A DNA stretch of 64,000 bases from Cristatella mucedo (Eukaryota > Bryozoa > Phylactolaemata > Cristatellidae), in contig WPIO01000048.1 in the NCBI GenBank assembly GCA_009760855.2, positions 267,001 to 331,000 of the forward strand. Direction: 5' to 3'. The notes below the pieces were generated by a model, which searched no databases, was not told where the DNA came from, and saw only the letters and a program-made list of their open reading frames with translations. Of the stretch, positions 1 through 11,409 are shown one piece after another (position 1 is the stretch's first letter; each line of letters starts with the position of its first letter). The translations under genes were made by a program, and so were the position numbers.

Positions 1-1545
1 TCAAAGAGTCCTGAAAAAATGGTTGCTAAGCAGCTGGTTGAACATATTTAAAGTAATGGAATGTCAGAAATAATTCAATCAGGGTTCAAGAGACAGCACT
101 CTACTAAAACTGCTCTCCTCCGTGTTAACAATGACATTCTATGTGGCAATGATGACAGTAATGTCACTGCCCTAGCTCTGCTAGATCTGTCTGCTGCCTT
201 TGACACCATTGATCACGAAGTTCGGCTTGAACGATTGAGAAAGACGATCGGTCTGGCAGACGAAGCACTGGCGTGGTTTAAATCGAACTTGTCTTATCGT
301 GTTCAATCCGTGTCGTGTGGTGGTCAGGTTGCAGACACGAGAAGGGTCACCTGTGGAGTCCCTCAAGGGTCTGTACTTGGTCCATTGCTGTTCTCCATTT
401 ATACACAACCTCTGGGAAAAGTGATTAAGGCCCATGGAATAGGATATCACTTCTATGCTGGAGATACTCAATTGTATTTGTCATTCAAACCGTCGGAATC
501 TGCTGCGGCAACTGAGAAACTGAATGTGTGCCTTGCCGAAATTCGATCCTGGATGTCGGAAAACTTCCTGAAATTAAATTATGATAAAACCGAACTGCTG
601 ATCATAGGACACCCCAAGCGTGTGGCTGGATTAAAAGGATTTGCTATTCTAATAGGTGATGCTATCGTGCGACCATCGCCACATGCTCGAAATTTAGGCG
701 TCGTGTTCGACAGCGGCCTCAATTTCAAAAGCTTCATTCAGATGACTGCCTCTACAGCTAGCCATCACATCCGATCCCTATCCAAGATTAGGAGCTGGCT
801 CCCAAAGTTGCTTGTAATACATTTAGCTAGCTCCTTAGTTCTGTCTCGGCTTGATTATTGTAATTCCCTTTATGATTGGGCTGCCAAAGAAAGCTAGTAG
901 GCCACTACAGTGGACTATGAATATGCCTGCAAGGCTAGTCTTAAAGTCCCAGCGGTTTGAGCACGTGTCTTCTTTGCTGAAAGAGCTAGGATGGTTGCCG
1001 GTTGAGCAAAGGATACAGAGTAAAGTTCTTACGCTGACCCACGAGGCCCACCACGGCCTGGCTCCTTCGTACCTAGCTGAATTGCTGCATCAGTTTCAGC
1101 ATGTTATTGCCCTCAGGTCCTATGTGGACAATAAACTAGCTGTCCCATTCTTCCGCTTAAAGACAGTTGGTGACAGACGCTTTAGCTCGGCAGGTCCAAG
1201 ACTGTGGAACTCGCTTCCACAGTTCTTACGCAACGATAACTACTCTCCAGCTGCCGACTATGGCATATCTTTTTCAGCTGTCCTGAGCTGCTACTTTCAT
1301 GCTACTCACTACCTCAACTGCTCTCCTGACTTTGCTATGCTTCCCATTTTCTCTTTGTTGCGTGAGACGATGTCTGTTGGCTACCGAATGCGTACCGAAA
1401 GCCGCTTAGGCTGTGAGCTCGCTATACAAAACTCTCCTGCGTAACACCTGCATGGTCTTAATGACTTTGTGGAGTTACAGACGGACATTCATTAGAAAGA
1501 GATTGAGTTCTCAGAGGGCACTTTATCCAGTGCATTATTATTACT
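1..1545 (+). mobile_element. LINE family A (L2/CR1-like) reverse transcriptase and C-terminus, 5' cut by window edge
   Basis: The frame 61-897 encodes RT motifs: IQSGFKRQHSTKTALLRV, LDLSAAFDTIDHEVRLERL, GVPQGSVLGPLLFSIYTQPL and a catalytic box that reads YAGD instead of YADD. A frameshift near 851-897 moves to the frame 851-1444, which holds the C-terminal domain ([37 protein letters not shown]). A degenerate hairpin tail and ATT repeats end at about 1545. The element belongs to the L2/CR1/jockey group of non-LTR retrotransposons. The frameshift and altered catalytic box show it is inactive. Confidence 0.9.
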
Positions 1546-1609
1546 AATATTATTGTTAATTGAGCATGCTATCACTATCTATTCGATCTTGCTTCCTTTG
1601 CAGCAATTA

Positions 1610-1685
1610 TAAAGTGCCTAGAACGAGATTGAGATCTCTGAGGGTACTACATGAAATGTATTATTATCATTATTATTATTATGCC
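1610..1685 (+). mobile_element. LINE family B 3'-tail fragment
   Basis: A diverged copy of the conserved tail (AAAGTGCCTAGAACGAGATT) followed by ATT repeats. No coding part remains. Confidence 0.65.
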
Positions 1686-2559
1686 TATGAGACCAGTAGC
1701 CTTTTCTACTATTTGCTGGCTTACCTGTACCGCTGCCGGCAAGAACCGCAAGCATTTTCAAGAAGCAAGCTTCATTGATGGCCCTTTATTCTGATTGAAA
1801 GTAAACTAGTAGCAATTACATATTTTCATCGTAAAAGAAGATTGTGCTTGCATGATGGTTCCCGGAAGATCACACCAATCTATTCTGGCTAAGGTCATGC
1901 TTCTACAAAACTCGGTGGAGTCACAGATGCACAATTTAAGGATGCCGATTTATCGATGATCAACCTTCTCATTAACAGCTTCCAGATCAGCCCCCTACGT
2001 AGTGATCCTTGAGGTCATCTATCAGTTTGCTTCTCTAGCTTGTTTATCTGCAAGATAATAGTATCAATAATAGAATAATAAATAATAGCCTTTCTGTGCA
2101 TACGAGCTGGTGTCTCAAGCTGCTAAGGATTTCAATTTCAGTTCGAGGCACAGCGAGATGACTAGATGCTTAGGAGCGAGTGGTGCGAGAGCACATTTGA
2201 GGAAATCTCACTGCTCCTACACAAACTCTCAGTTTCTATCTGCACCTCAATTTCCAACCTTCAAGTCTGCCTCTAGTGAGCTCATCTAGAATTTTATCAC
2301 TCAGTCAAAGAAGACTACTAGCACTCAAGACCCTGTACTCCCTGTCCTTCTAAGATGCATTGATTGTGTGCAGACGTGCATAGCTTCCATTCATTTCCCA
2401 TACTACCGTGCCTATTAAATACAGTGTAACGAGTAGTAGCAGGAAACTCTTGCTTGAAGAAATAAAACCTAGCGAGTTAGTAACGTGTTAGAGCTTCTCA
2501 TTACGGCGGCATGTCACTGCTGCGAGTATACCTTCTAGGGAATATAGACTAAAGCATGC

Positions 2560-2792
2560 TCTGAGCTTGCCTTGCTGGATCGTTCGGCAGCGGTTGATAC
2601 TATTGATCAACAAGTCTTTTTTTAGCGTCTCTTATCTCACTAGGTTATCAGTGGCAAACCATTGCAATGGTTTATCTCCTATCCCAGTTGAAGACCTCAG
2701 ACAGCGATGTCAAGAGTCAACAATCCCACGAGGAGCCTTTAAAGTACGGGTTACCCGATGTAAAGCGGCTTGTTCTACTTCTTTTCGCAACT

Positions 2793-2855
<63 letters not shown>

Positions 2856-3345
2856 GCCGAATGTATTGGCCAAGTACAATTTAGGTTTTTATTTCTATTA
2901 AGATGCCACATAGTTGTATTTGAGCTTTGATCCCTCCTAGCCTTCCTGCACCTCAAACTCTCTGGAACTTTCCTGCTGCATTTATTGCTAACATTCACAG
3001 TTAGAAAAAGCAAACTTTCTCAAATAGAATGACGTTAAAAACCAACTTAATAGTCATCGGCAAACTTATATGGACTCAGACATTAACAAACTTAGCCCTA
3101 AAATGGTATTGGCCCGCATATTTCCTGTACTGTCTATGCGAAATTATGGTGCTCAGTACCATGGTGACTTTGTACTAGAAGACTGCATCAACTCAAAATT
3201 CAGATCATTCTACTTTCAGGTAAGAAATGTTGCCAAATTTGGCCATGCTTAGACAGAGAAACGATCCAAGTTGGTCTGAACATTTCTTACATTTCCTCCC
3301 AACTTTATAATTCTCTACTCGCAGGTCTGCTGGCCTATGTACCAA
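2560..3345 (+). mobile_element. LINE RT remnants split by a CT microsatellite
   Basis: At 2560-2640 the frame reads a relic of LSAAFDTIDHQV (SAAVDTIDQQV). At 3050-3345 the sequence resembles the family B RT thumb (FYFQVRNVAKF, then SKLV). The two pieces are degenerate, contain stops, and are separated by a CT tract. Confidence 0.6.
2797..2853. repeat. (CT)n microsatellite
   Basis: An almost pure CT tract of nearly 60 bases lies inside a LINE remnant. Confidence 0.95.
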
Positions 3346-3369
3346 GACGATTATTGTTGGTGTAAAACT

Positions 3370-4700
3370 CACTTGTATAGCGCACTCACAGCCTAATGGA
3401 TTTCGTTACGCATTCGGTAGCCAACAGACTTCGTCTCACGCAACAAAGAGAAAGTGGGAAGCATAGCAGAGTCAGGAGAGCAGTTGAGGTAGTGAGTAGC
3501 ATGGAAGTAGCAGCTCAGGACTGCTGAAAATGATGTGCCATAGTCGGCAGTAGGTGAGTAGTTGTCGTTGCGCAAGAATTGTGGAAGTGAGTTCCACAGT
3601 CTAGGACCTGCAGAGCAAAAGCTTCGTTCACCAATGGTCTTTAAGCAGAGGAATGGAACAGCTAATTGATTGTCCACACAGGACCTGAGGGCGCGAACAG
3701 GCTGAAACTGATGCAGCAGTTCAGCTATGTACGAAGGAGCTCAGCCGTGGCGGGCCTCGTGGGTCAGCGTAAGAACTTTACTCTGTATCCTTTGCTCACC
3801 CGGCAACCATCCTAGCTCTTTCACCAAAGAAGACACGTGCTTAAACCACTGGGACTTTAAGACTAGCCTTGCAGCCATATTCATAGTCAACTGCAGTGGC
3901 CTAGTTGCTTTCTTTGGTAGCCCAGACAGAAGGGAATTACAATAATCAAGCCGAGACAGAACTAAGGAGCTAGCTAAACTTTTTTGCAAGCCACTGTGGA
4001 AGGCAGCCCCTAATCTTAGATAGGGATCAGACGTGATGGCCAGCTGTAGAAGCAGTCTTCTGGATGAAGCTTTTACAATGTAGGCAGCTGTCGAAAACAG
4101 CACCTACATTTCGAGCACGTGGTGATGGTCACACAACAGCATAACCTATTAGAAGAGCAAAGCCTTTCAATCCAGCCGCTCGCTTAGGGTGTCCTATGAG
4201 CCACAATTCGGTTTAATCGTCATTCAGTTTCAAGAAGATTTCCGACATTTAGGATCTAATGTCGGCAAAGCAAGCACTCAGTTTATCAGTTGCTGCAGCA
4301 GATTCCGAAGATTTGAATGACAAATACAGCTGAGTATCGTCAGCATTAAAGAGATATCCTATTCCATGGGTCCTAATCACTTTTCCCAGAGGTGGAGTAT
4401 AAATGGAGAACAGCAAGAGACCAAGGACGGACCTTGAGGGACTCCACAGGTGACCCGTCTCCTGTGTGAGACCTGACTCCCAAACGACACGGATTGAACA
4501 CAATCAGAAAAAATTACAATTTGAATCACGCCAGTGCTTTGTCCGCCAAACCGATCGTTGTCCTTAATCGTTCGAGTAGAACATCGTGATCAGTGGTGTC
4601 GAAGGCAGCTGGCAGATCTAGCAGAGCTAGGAAAGTGACATTTTAGCCTTTGTCGTGAACGTAGCCATGAGGCCAACGGGTATTCGTCCTTTTCGAATGT
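3370..4700 (-). mobile_element. LINE family A remnant
   Basis: On the minus strand the C-terminal domain is at 3393-3677, the thumb and [20 protein letters not shown] at 3741-4103, and RT motifs at 4249-4503. The box reads NADD, so the tyrosine of YADD is lost. A DTTDHDVL-like relic lies near 4600. Several frameshifts separate these parts. Confidence 0.85.
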
Positions 4701-5257
4701 AGTTTATTATACACGCTATAATTCTCTTCTGAAAATAGGCTAGCACTTTCAACTATACGCCAGTCTTCCGTCGATGCTCACAGACGAGCAGCACACGAGT
4801 GCTGAGACCAACAGCTAGGCGCTGACACTGTCTAGAACGGGGGTGATATTGGCTGAGTGAAGATACAAAGAAAGTGACGCGAACTTATGTGTTTAAAGCC
4901 TGATCCAGAAAATAGCTGTCTCTAGCAAGAGTCCGATACTGAAAATTGAAGGTGACGACGCAGAGGGCGTGGCGGAGCGTACTCTACAGCAGGAAGGCGA
5001 CGCTGAAGCTTGCACGTCAGGCCACCAGCAAGCCACGTGGATTTGGTCAATGCGGAGCAGCAGAAGCTCGATGTGGCTGTGAAATGGGAACCTTGTGTCC
5101 GCACTCACACTGACGGAGAATTTTTATTCAATGGCTGCACAGCGAAGACAAATTTATTCTACGCAGAACAATGTGTTAAATCTGTGCGTAATACGGCAGG
5201 CAGTGTATTAGCAATTGCAGGAAGCCAAACCAGAGCACACGATCGTCATGGCCGATC

Positions 5258-6064
5258 ATAATAATAATAATAATAATAATTCACTTGATAAAGCGCCCTC
5301 AGAGAACTCAGTCTCTCTCTAGGCGCTTTACATTTGCTGTAAAGTGAAATGCAAGTGAATGGTAAGTAAAATCATGCTTGAAAAACAAACGAGATGAATA
5401 ATATGGTTAGGGGTGACATGCACAGGGTCAGCATGCAAATGTGGTTAGTGGCAGCATGAACAGTGTCAGCACGCATAAGCACATCAAAGACGAATCACAG
5501 GGACCCACTAAATGCTGTACTAAATAGGTGTGTTTTTAGGTTCCTTTTAAATGTGGTCAGGTCAGGGGATGTTCTGACGCAGGTCGGGAGGGAGTTCCAG
5601 GCTTTGGGAGCATACGAACTAAATGCACGGTCTCCAAAGGATTTAAGGTTTGTACGAGGTATTTCTAGACTGTTGGATTCCGAGAAGCGGGTGGTACGAT
5701 GCTTGGCCTGATGGGGTAGTATATCTGACAGATAGGCTGGAGCCAGAGAATGAAGGGACCTAAAAGTGAGCGACAAAACCTTGAAGTCAATCCGTTGCTT
5801 GACTGGTAGCCAGTGCAGGTCGGAGAGAAGTGGAGTAATGTGGCAACTGCGACACTCACGACAGACAAGCCTAGCTGCAGAGTTTTGCACAAGCTGCAAT
5901 CGCCTGATCGCACATGCTGGTAGGCCAGTAAGCAGTGAGTTGCAGAAGTCGAGACGGGATGTCACGAATGCATGAACTAACTTTGACGTGGTATCTTTAT
6001 CTAAACAAGCCCGTAGCCCGGAGAAATCTAAGTGTATAATTGTATTGGGTTCGCTGTTCTTCAT
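5258..6064 (-). mobile_element. LINE family B, 3' end with AAT tail
   Basis: The minus frame 5495-6064 encodes SKLVHAFVTSRLDFCNSLLT, LHWLPVKQRIDFKVLSLTF and LKSFGDRAFSSYAPKAWNSL, the typical C-terminus of L2/CR1-type ORF2. The 3' end holds the conserved GCGCCCTCAGAGAACTCA hairpin and an AAT repeat at 5258-5281. It is 5'-truncated. Confidence 0.9.
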
Positions 6065-7920
6065 CGACTTCTGCCGACGTCACATCCTTCTACGGTACGG
6101 TGGAACTATCACAATGAAATCATCATTATTCATATTGAGCCAGAGCCTGGCCTGCCGGGCTCCGACCAGGCAGTCGATTTACAGAACTCTAGCAACGTCC
6201 TCGAGCTTTTCGTGTTTAGATCCTTAAGGGACGTCAAGCTTGCCACCATCGTGCTTGAGATAGCTCAGTATAACGCCAATACTACTAACCTCAATATCCA
6301 AAAGGACACCGTCAACGCACGCCGTCACCACTTAGTAAGCGTCTCGACGACGCGAAAGGTGCCCCTGCAACTGTTTTACGGCAAACAAGACGGGTGATCT
6401 GAGCAAACAGGAGTAGTTGGCTCTTGCGAACTCCTTCGTTCAAGTCAAGTCCGGCCTGCTGCCAGAGTGTTTCGTCGAACTCAAGAACGTGACAAAAATG
6501 TTCGCCGATGCTCTGAGCACTGGCATCTGACGCATTGATGCGTCCGACACACTGATGCACCGCCGATGCATCTGATGCACCACCGATGCAGTGAGCACTT
6601 CCATTGCTGGTATTCAGACGAATTACCGTCGCCCAATAGTTGATTTCTGGGGACAGGGCTGCGATGGTGTGACCAACCTGAGTGGTACGATTAGTTGCCC
6701 ACAAGCCTTGATCGAGCAAATGAAGGTGTACTCTACTGCTATAGATGGTACACAAGCTCAAGCTAGCCTCATCCAGAGATTGCTCTTTCCTTAGAATCGG
6801 TCAGTGGCATTATCAATCTGGCGACGGACTCCAACAACGGACGGCACATTACGTGAAAGGAAATGAGGCAGGACGTGGTCTAAATCAGCCTGAGACAGAA
6901 CGTGGTCTAAACCACGATGATATGGGTGAGCCCAGGAAATGCGTTCGACTGTCATCCTTTTGGTGAGCGCCACGCCGCTTAATCGGCATGCTCGCTGCGA
7001 CCATTTAAGTCACTGAACTCGCTAAGTCAACAGTAGCTTAGCTGAGCTGAGAATCAAGGCGACTCCTCGGCGAAGCCTTTCATTTTAAAATACATCCCCC
7101 TATACATTTCATGTACTGCTTGCTATTGGTTGTGTATGAGCAATCCAATGAGTTACAGAACCAAAATCGGTATAGTGCCATGGCCTCGCACTTGGCCGAT
7201 CTCACCGTTCAGGTGCTGACGGTAACGCAGAGGGCTGGCTACGACGATCCACTGTCAAGGCCGTAGCAGTTCTTCTGCATCATGAGATCGAGGCTGTCGA
7301 AATGACCGACAAATACATCCGACCCGGTTGACCTCGTTGCTATGAGCAACGAACACTTCTCACACGTCGACCTAATATACGCAGAAATCGACGAGATACT
7401 GTCAGAACTGGACATTCGCTTCGGCGAAGAGTCGACACGAATATCTTTCGCCCGGCTGCTTGCACCTCCCTCATCAACAGTTCATTGTATTGCAACGCCG
7501 AAGGCCCAGCGGAGTAGGCGTAACCTACCGCTTACTTAGCGCCTACTGGAGAATACGGTGAGGTGAGCGCCTATGCGCAATAAGCAGGCCGCCACGAAAC
7601 GAGTTTCTCACACTGACCTACTTATTGTTACTATGGAGGTTACGAGTCCGAGGGGTGAAATATAAAGACACAAAAACGGGATTTTACTGAGCTTTATTGG
7701 CAAGCGCAACATGTCGCTTAGCGTCTAGCTCAGTTTTAACATCCACACTCCTGGCAGGTTCACAACAGCACAAGCACGCTTGTGTGGGAAAGAAGTCCCC
7801 GAACTTTGGCTCCCCGCATCTATTGTGGGGCACGACCCAAATAAGACGGAGGAGCCCGAACCGGACCCTAGACCCTGACTAGAGAATTAGGGCTCCGCTG
7901 CCACCGTGAAGGCAGGCATA
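6065..7920. other. GC-richer block without assignable gene
   Basis: Apart from the open frame at 6312-6761 I see no splice-bounded exon or known element here. The base composition resembles the LTR-element block that follows rather than the AT-richer flanks. Confidence 0.4.
6312..6761 (-). other. Unassigned 149-codon open frame with internal short repeats
   Basis: The frame reads DQGLWATNRTTQVGHTIAAL, then a GATGCA-based minisatellite region (SDASA) at about 6525-6595, then LDLNEGVRKSQLLLFAQITR. I do not recognise a family. It lies in the GC-richer block next to LTR-element DNA, so a decayed transposon origin is possible. It may also be chance. Confidence 0.25.
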
Positions 7921-7924
7921 CCTC

Positions 7925-7963
7925 ACACACACACACACACACACACACGCACGCACACACACA
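7925..7963. repeat. (CA)n microsatellite
   Basis: An almost pure CA tract with a few CG-containing interruptions. Confidence 0.95.
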
Positions 7964-8139
7964 CCGAACTACTTCTAGTTAGCATCGGCAAATCCCTATG
8001 CCGGGACCTCGTGCAAACACACACTCACAGAACAAAAACATGAAATGCGAGCACTGGTGCTATACGACCGTATTCGGAGGAGTCCACCGAAGCCTCTTGG
8101 TGCTGCCTCGCTCTGTCCCGTCAATCACCGGTGAACTGC

Positions 8140-8545
8140 TCGCCCTCCTCCCTCGCTTTCAGAGAAACGAGTCCGGCAACTACCGGCAACAGCGTCGAAA
8201 CTGGGCTGAAGACGAGGAAGGAACCCCGAGCGAGCGTCGCCTTACCATTATATAACTAGCCGGGAAAATGGGGTCGACAAGTCAGCCAATATCAATCACC
8301 CCATGGTCCTACTGCGACCTCTAGCTCACAGCTAGAGAACGCCGATGCTCTTCAGCCACCTCTCTCGTTCTCACCGAAACCCGTCCGGCAACTCTAGACG
8401 GCTGGCGGCGACACAGACCCTGGGCAAGCGTTGCCCTATTCTTAAATTGCTAGACGGGACTATAGGGTTGACAGGCCAGCCGATATCAAACACCTCATGA
8501 TCCTACTACGACGGCTGCGTCCCCTTGCTCGAGGCTGTAGGACAG
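8140..8545. repeat. Two diverged tandem copies of a ~200-bp unit
   Basis: The segments 8140-8340 and 8345-8545 share ordered blocks: GTCCGGCAACT, the AGCGTTGCC/AGCGTCGCC region, a GTTGACAGGCCAGCCGATATC-like block and a CATGRTCCTACT block. They may be old LTR or satellite-like copies. They abut the left duplication of the LTR element. Confidence 0.5.
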
Positions 8546-8613
8546 AGGTGTTTCCTGCTGAGCAGTTTTTGTGCGCCATAAAATTGAGCCAGGCCGTCGC
8601 TGTGCTACAGTAT

Positions 8614-8897
8614 TGTGGTTCGGTGCGCCCATCAGAGAGCCAGCCGATGAACAACGCCAACGGTTTATTGTACAAGGCACGGAGCAGCAAGACGCACGAC
8701 TGCCTTCGCCCCCTTCTCACACTAGAGTCTCTCCCCTTCTCCACTCCTCTGGTTGACCCCGATGATTCATCGAGGACCACAACTGTGCAGCGGCCGACCC
8801 TGATGGTGAATTCACCATCTGGCCACCAGGGGTTACCGGCCGGTGTCCATGCCACATGACAGGCTCATTAGAGGAGCCGGCATACACTCAAACTACA
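8614..8897 (-). repeat. 3' LTR (284 bp)
   Basis: It is a near-identical direct repeat of 10695-10971, starting TG and ending CA on the minus strand. It carries 7 extra bases near 8690-8697. Confidence 0.88.
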
Positions 8898-8959
8898 CGC
8901 CCCCTTGACCTTAAGGTCACAAGTTTGCAGCACCTACACACGTAGCTGCAATGTACAGG

Positions 8960-9055
8960 GCAGCATGAACGAGCCTATCTAAGCAGCAATAAACGAGCAT
9001 ATCTATGCAGCAATGGACGAGCCTATCTAAGCAGCAAAGCCTATCTATAAACGAT
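8960..9055. repeat. Short tandem repeat, ~29-bp unit
   Basis: Imperfect copies of GAGCCTATCTAAGCAGCAAT occur about four times, just inside the 3' LTR of the element. Confidence 0.65.
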
Positions 9056-9549
9056 GCAAACTAGACCCAACACATCCTCGACATAGCAGCTAGCATCAAT
9101 AGCTGACCCCACAGGCTACCTGACGGCTGATCGCAAGAGGCGAGCTGGTGCACGGCCTTTTTCGACCAGCCGGCAACGTGAGCCACGGCCTTTTGCGACC
9201 AGCCGGCAACGTGAGCCATCGACCATCGTCGTCGAGCTGACGTCCACAGCCACTGTTTTTCGGACACTAACCGCCGTCGCTCCATCCGCCTCTGCCGATT
9301 CTGCCGCCGCTTTTCCGATATAAGCAGCTGCTTCAACGTCCTGCGTACCCTCTCCAACCGGGGCAGTCTCTCCGGCCTGCACAATCTCTGCGGCCTGCAC
9401 AATCTCTCCCTCCTGGACAGCCTCTCCGTCCTGTGCAGACTCTTCAGTCTGCACACACTCTCCTGCCTGCGCCGCGTCACAGCCCACCGCCAGGTCGCAG
9501 GCCAACGTCACCTTCATGGCTTTCGCTGCATCGCCGTCCACTACCTCTC

Positions 9550-10155
9550 TGGCGGATGCCGCCGACTCTGCCGCGGACGCCGCCGCCGACTCTGTCGCGG
9601 ATGCCGCCGCCGACTCTGTCGCGGACGCCGCCGCCGACTCTGTCGCGGATGCCGCCGCCGACTCTGCCGCGGACGCCACCGCCGACTCTGTTGCGGATGC
9701 CGCCGCCGCCTTCCACCTGGACGCCGCCGACTCTATCGCGGGTGCCGCCGCCGACTCTGCCGCGGGTGCCGCCGCCGCCTTCCACCTGGACGCCGCCGAC
9801 TCTGTCACGGATGCCGCCGCCGACTCTGTCGCGGGTGCCGCCGCCGCCTTCCACCTGGACGCCGACGACTATGCCGCGGACGCCGCCGCCGACTCTGTCG
9901 CAGGTGCCGCCGCCGACTCTGCCGCGGACGCCGCCGACTCTGTCACGGATGCCGCCGACTCTGCCGCGGACGCCGCCGACCATGTCGCGGACGCCACCGA
10001 CTCTGTCGCGGACGCCGCCGCCAACTCTGCCGCGGACGCCGCCGCCGACTCTGCCGTGGACGCCGCCGACCATGTCGCTGACGCCGCCGACTCTGTCGCA
10101 GACGCCGCCGCCTTCCACGCGGACGCCGCCGCCTTCCACGCGGACGCCGCCGCCT
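9550..10155. repeat. GCC-rich 21/24-bp minisatellite inside the LTR element
   Basis: Units resemble GCCGCCGACTCTGTCGCGGA. Unit lengths are multiples of three, so no stop accumulates and at least five frames stay open: plus-strand Asp/Ala/Ser and Pro/Thr frames, minus-strand Ala/Ser/Glu, Gly/Val/Arg and Arg-rich frames. Confidence 0.9.
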
Positions 10156-10680
10156 CTCCGTGCACCGTCTCACTCTCCGTCGCCTCAGCCACACCGCTGA
10201 CCGTTGCCTCGCACAACGCCGTTGCTTCGGCGGAGCACCATCGCAGCCTGACCAACCGTCACCGCTTTGATAGCCGTTGCCTGCCGCCGCGGGGTGGCAG
10301 CCTGACAAACCTCTGTCGCCTGGCACAGTCGGTGACCGCTGCTGCCGCTTCCGGTCGCTCCTGTCGGCCCTCTCAGTCCGACCAGCCTTTACCCGATCAG
10401 CGTGCAGCAATCGCGCTCTACCGGCCGGCGAGGTGAATGCCCTCACTAGGGCCTCACGAAGCTTGGCATAGTCATCCTGAACTTCCTGCGGGAGCCCCGA
10501 GGCAAACGTGAAGGCCCCGCCTTGCATCGCAAGGAGCAAAAACAAGTGGCACTCACTCTGTTTGTAGCCACTTTTCTCGATCTCCCTCTTGAAGTTCAGC
10601 AGCCAGCCAACGAAGTCTCCAAAGCCATCGAAGCCTAGGGATGCTGCGCAAGACATCTCCCAGGGCGTCATCGGCTCCAT
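9943..10680 (-). CDS. Gag-like capsid segment of the LTR element
   Basis: The start chosen is the first ATG inside the 5' LTR, giving MEPMTPWEMSCAASLGFDGF. The segment DFVGWLLNFKREIEKSGYKQ, then HLFLLLAMQGGAFTFASGLP and DDYAKLREALVRAFTSP, has the W-F-L-A-L spacing of Gypsy-type Gag capsids. A basic tail follows. Downstream the repeat array leaves all frames open, so the true frame past about 10300 is uncertain; an Ala/Ser-rich minus frame at 9116-10255 is an alternative. No zinc knuckle or protease is visible. Confidence 0.6.
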   Translation of the reverse strand: MEPMTPWEMSCAASLGFDGFGDFVGWLLNFKREIEKSGYKQSECHLFLLLAMQGGAFTFASGLPQEVQDDYAKLREALVRAFTSPAGRARLLHADRVKAGRTERADRSDRKRQQRSPTVPGDRGLSGCHPAAAGNGYQSGDGWSGCDGAPPKQRRCARQRSAVWLRRRRVRRCTERRRRPRGRRRRPRGRRRRLRQSRRRQRHGRRRPRQSRRRRPRQSWRRRPRQSRWRPRHGRRRPRQSRRHP

Positions 10681-10694
10681 CCCACGAAATAGCT

Positions 10695-10971
10695 TGTGGT
10701 TCGGTTCGCCCATCAGAGAGCCAGCCGATGAATAACGCCAACGGTTTATTGTACAAGGCACGAAGCAGCAAGACTGCCTTCGCCCCCTTCTCACACTAGA
10801 GTCTCTCCCCTTCTCCACTCCTCTGGTTGACCCCGATGATTCATCGAGGACCACAACTGTGCAGCGGCCGACCCTGATGGTGAATTCACCATCTGGCCAC
10901 CAGGGGTTACCGGCCGGTGTCCATGCCACATGACAGGCTCATTAGAGGAGCCGGCATACACTCAAACTACA
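10695..10971 (-). repeat. 5' LTR (277 bp)
   Basis: It is the direct-repeat partner of 8614-8897. It is bounded by the AGTAT duplication on its outer side. Confidence 0.88.
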
Positions 10972-11409
10972 AGTATCATATGCCAAAAAGTTTGTAGAGC
11001 AAGTAAGCAAATTCTACAAGATATGTTTTCAAGCGTTGAGCCAATCCTCTTAAGGAAGCCAGCAGCTTCAGAATTTTCCCAGGGAGATAGATTCGGACTC
11101 GGCAATGGGGAACGAACACCGGCACGCCTCCCAATCTTGCAGTCTTGCTGGCCGGGTCCGGTCAAACCGAGGCCGGCCACGACCTACTATACAGAGCTGG
11201 AACGGCTTATTTTGACGCTGTCGAGGTTAACTGCAAAGGGCGAACGTATGCAAAGTACATTAAAACTTATTGAGATTGGCCTTCAAAAGTCGGTGGGTGC
11301 CGACTACCGTAATGACGCGATGCAGCTTTGTGTTGAGAAAGCCACTGAGGAGACACATGCGATCGTCGCTAATTGTAATCTGCGATACCACCAATCGCCT
11401 GTCGATTAA
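10930..11409 (+). other. Unassigned 159-codon open frame overlapping the 5' LTR edge
   Basis: The first part lies in LTR sequence. The last 75 residues look protein-like (ELERLILTLSRLTAKGERMQ, then VGADYRNDAMQLCVEKATEE). I do not recognise a family. The LTR element may have landed beside an older coding remnant, or the frame may be chance. Confidence 0.25.

Larger units (their letters stand above)
8614..10971 (-). mobile_element. Non-autonomous LTR retrotransposon (gag-like only)
   Basis: Two direct repeats (8614-8897 and 10695-10971) begin TGTAGTTTGAG and end CCGAACCACA on the minus strand, i.e. TG...CA. The whole is flanked by a perfect AGTAT duplication (8609-8613, 10972-10976). A purine-rich run ending AAGGGGGCG precedes the 3' LTR. 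The 1.8-kb interior encodes a Gag-like capsid segment and an Ala/Ser/Glu repeat but no protease, reverse transcriptase or integrase. This fits a Gypsy-like element mobilised in trans. The LTRs differ by a 7-base indel and few substitutions, so insertion was fairly recent. Confidence 0.88.

Noticed and set aside
9433-10436. Long plus-strand Asp/Ala/Ser and Pro/Thr open frames as genes
   Set aside because: They exist only because the 21/24-bp repeat lacks stops in several frames; no start context, splice site or homology supports them.
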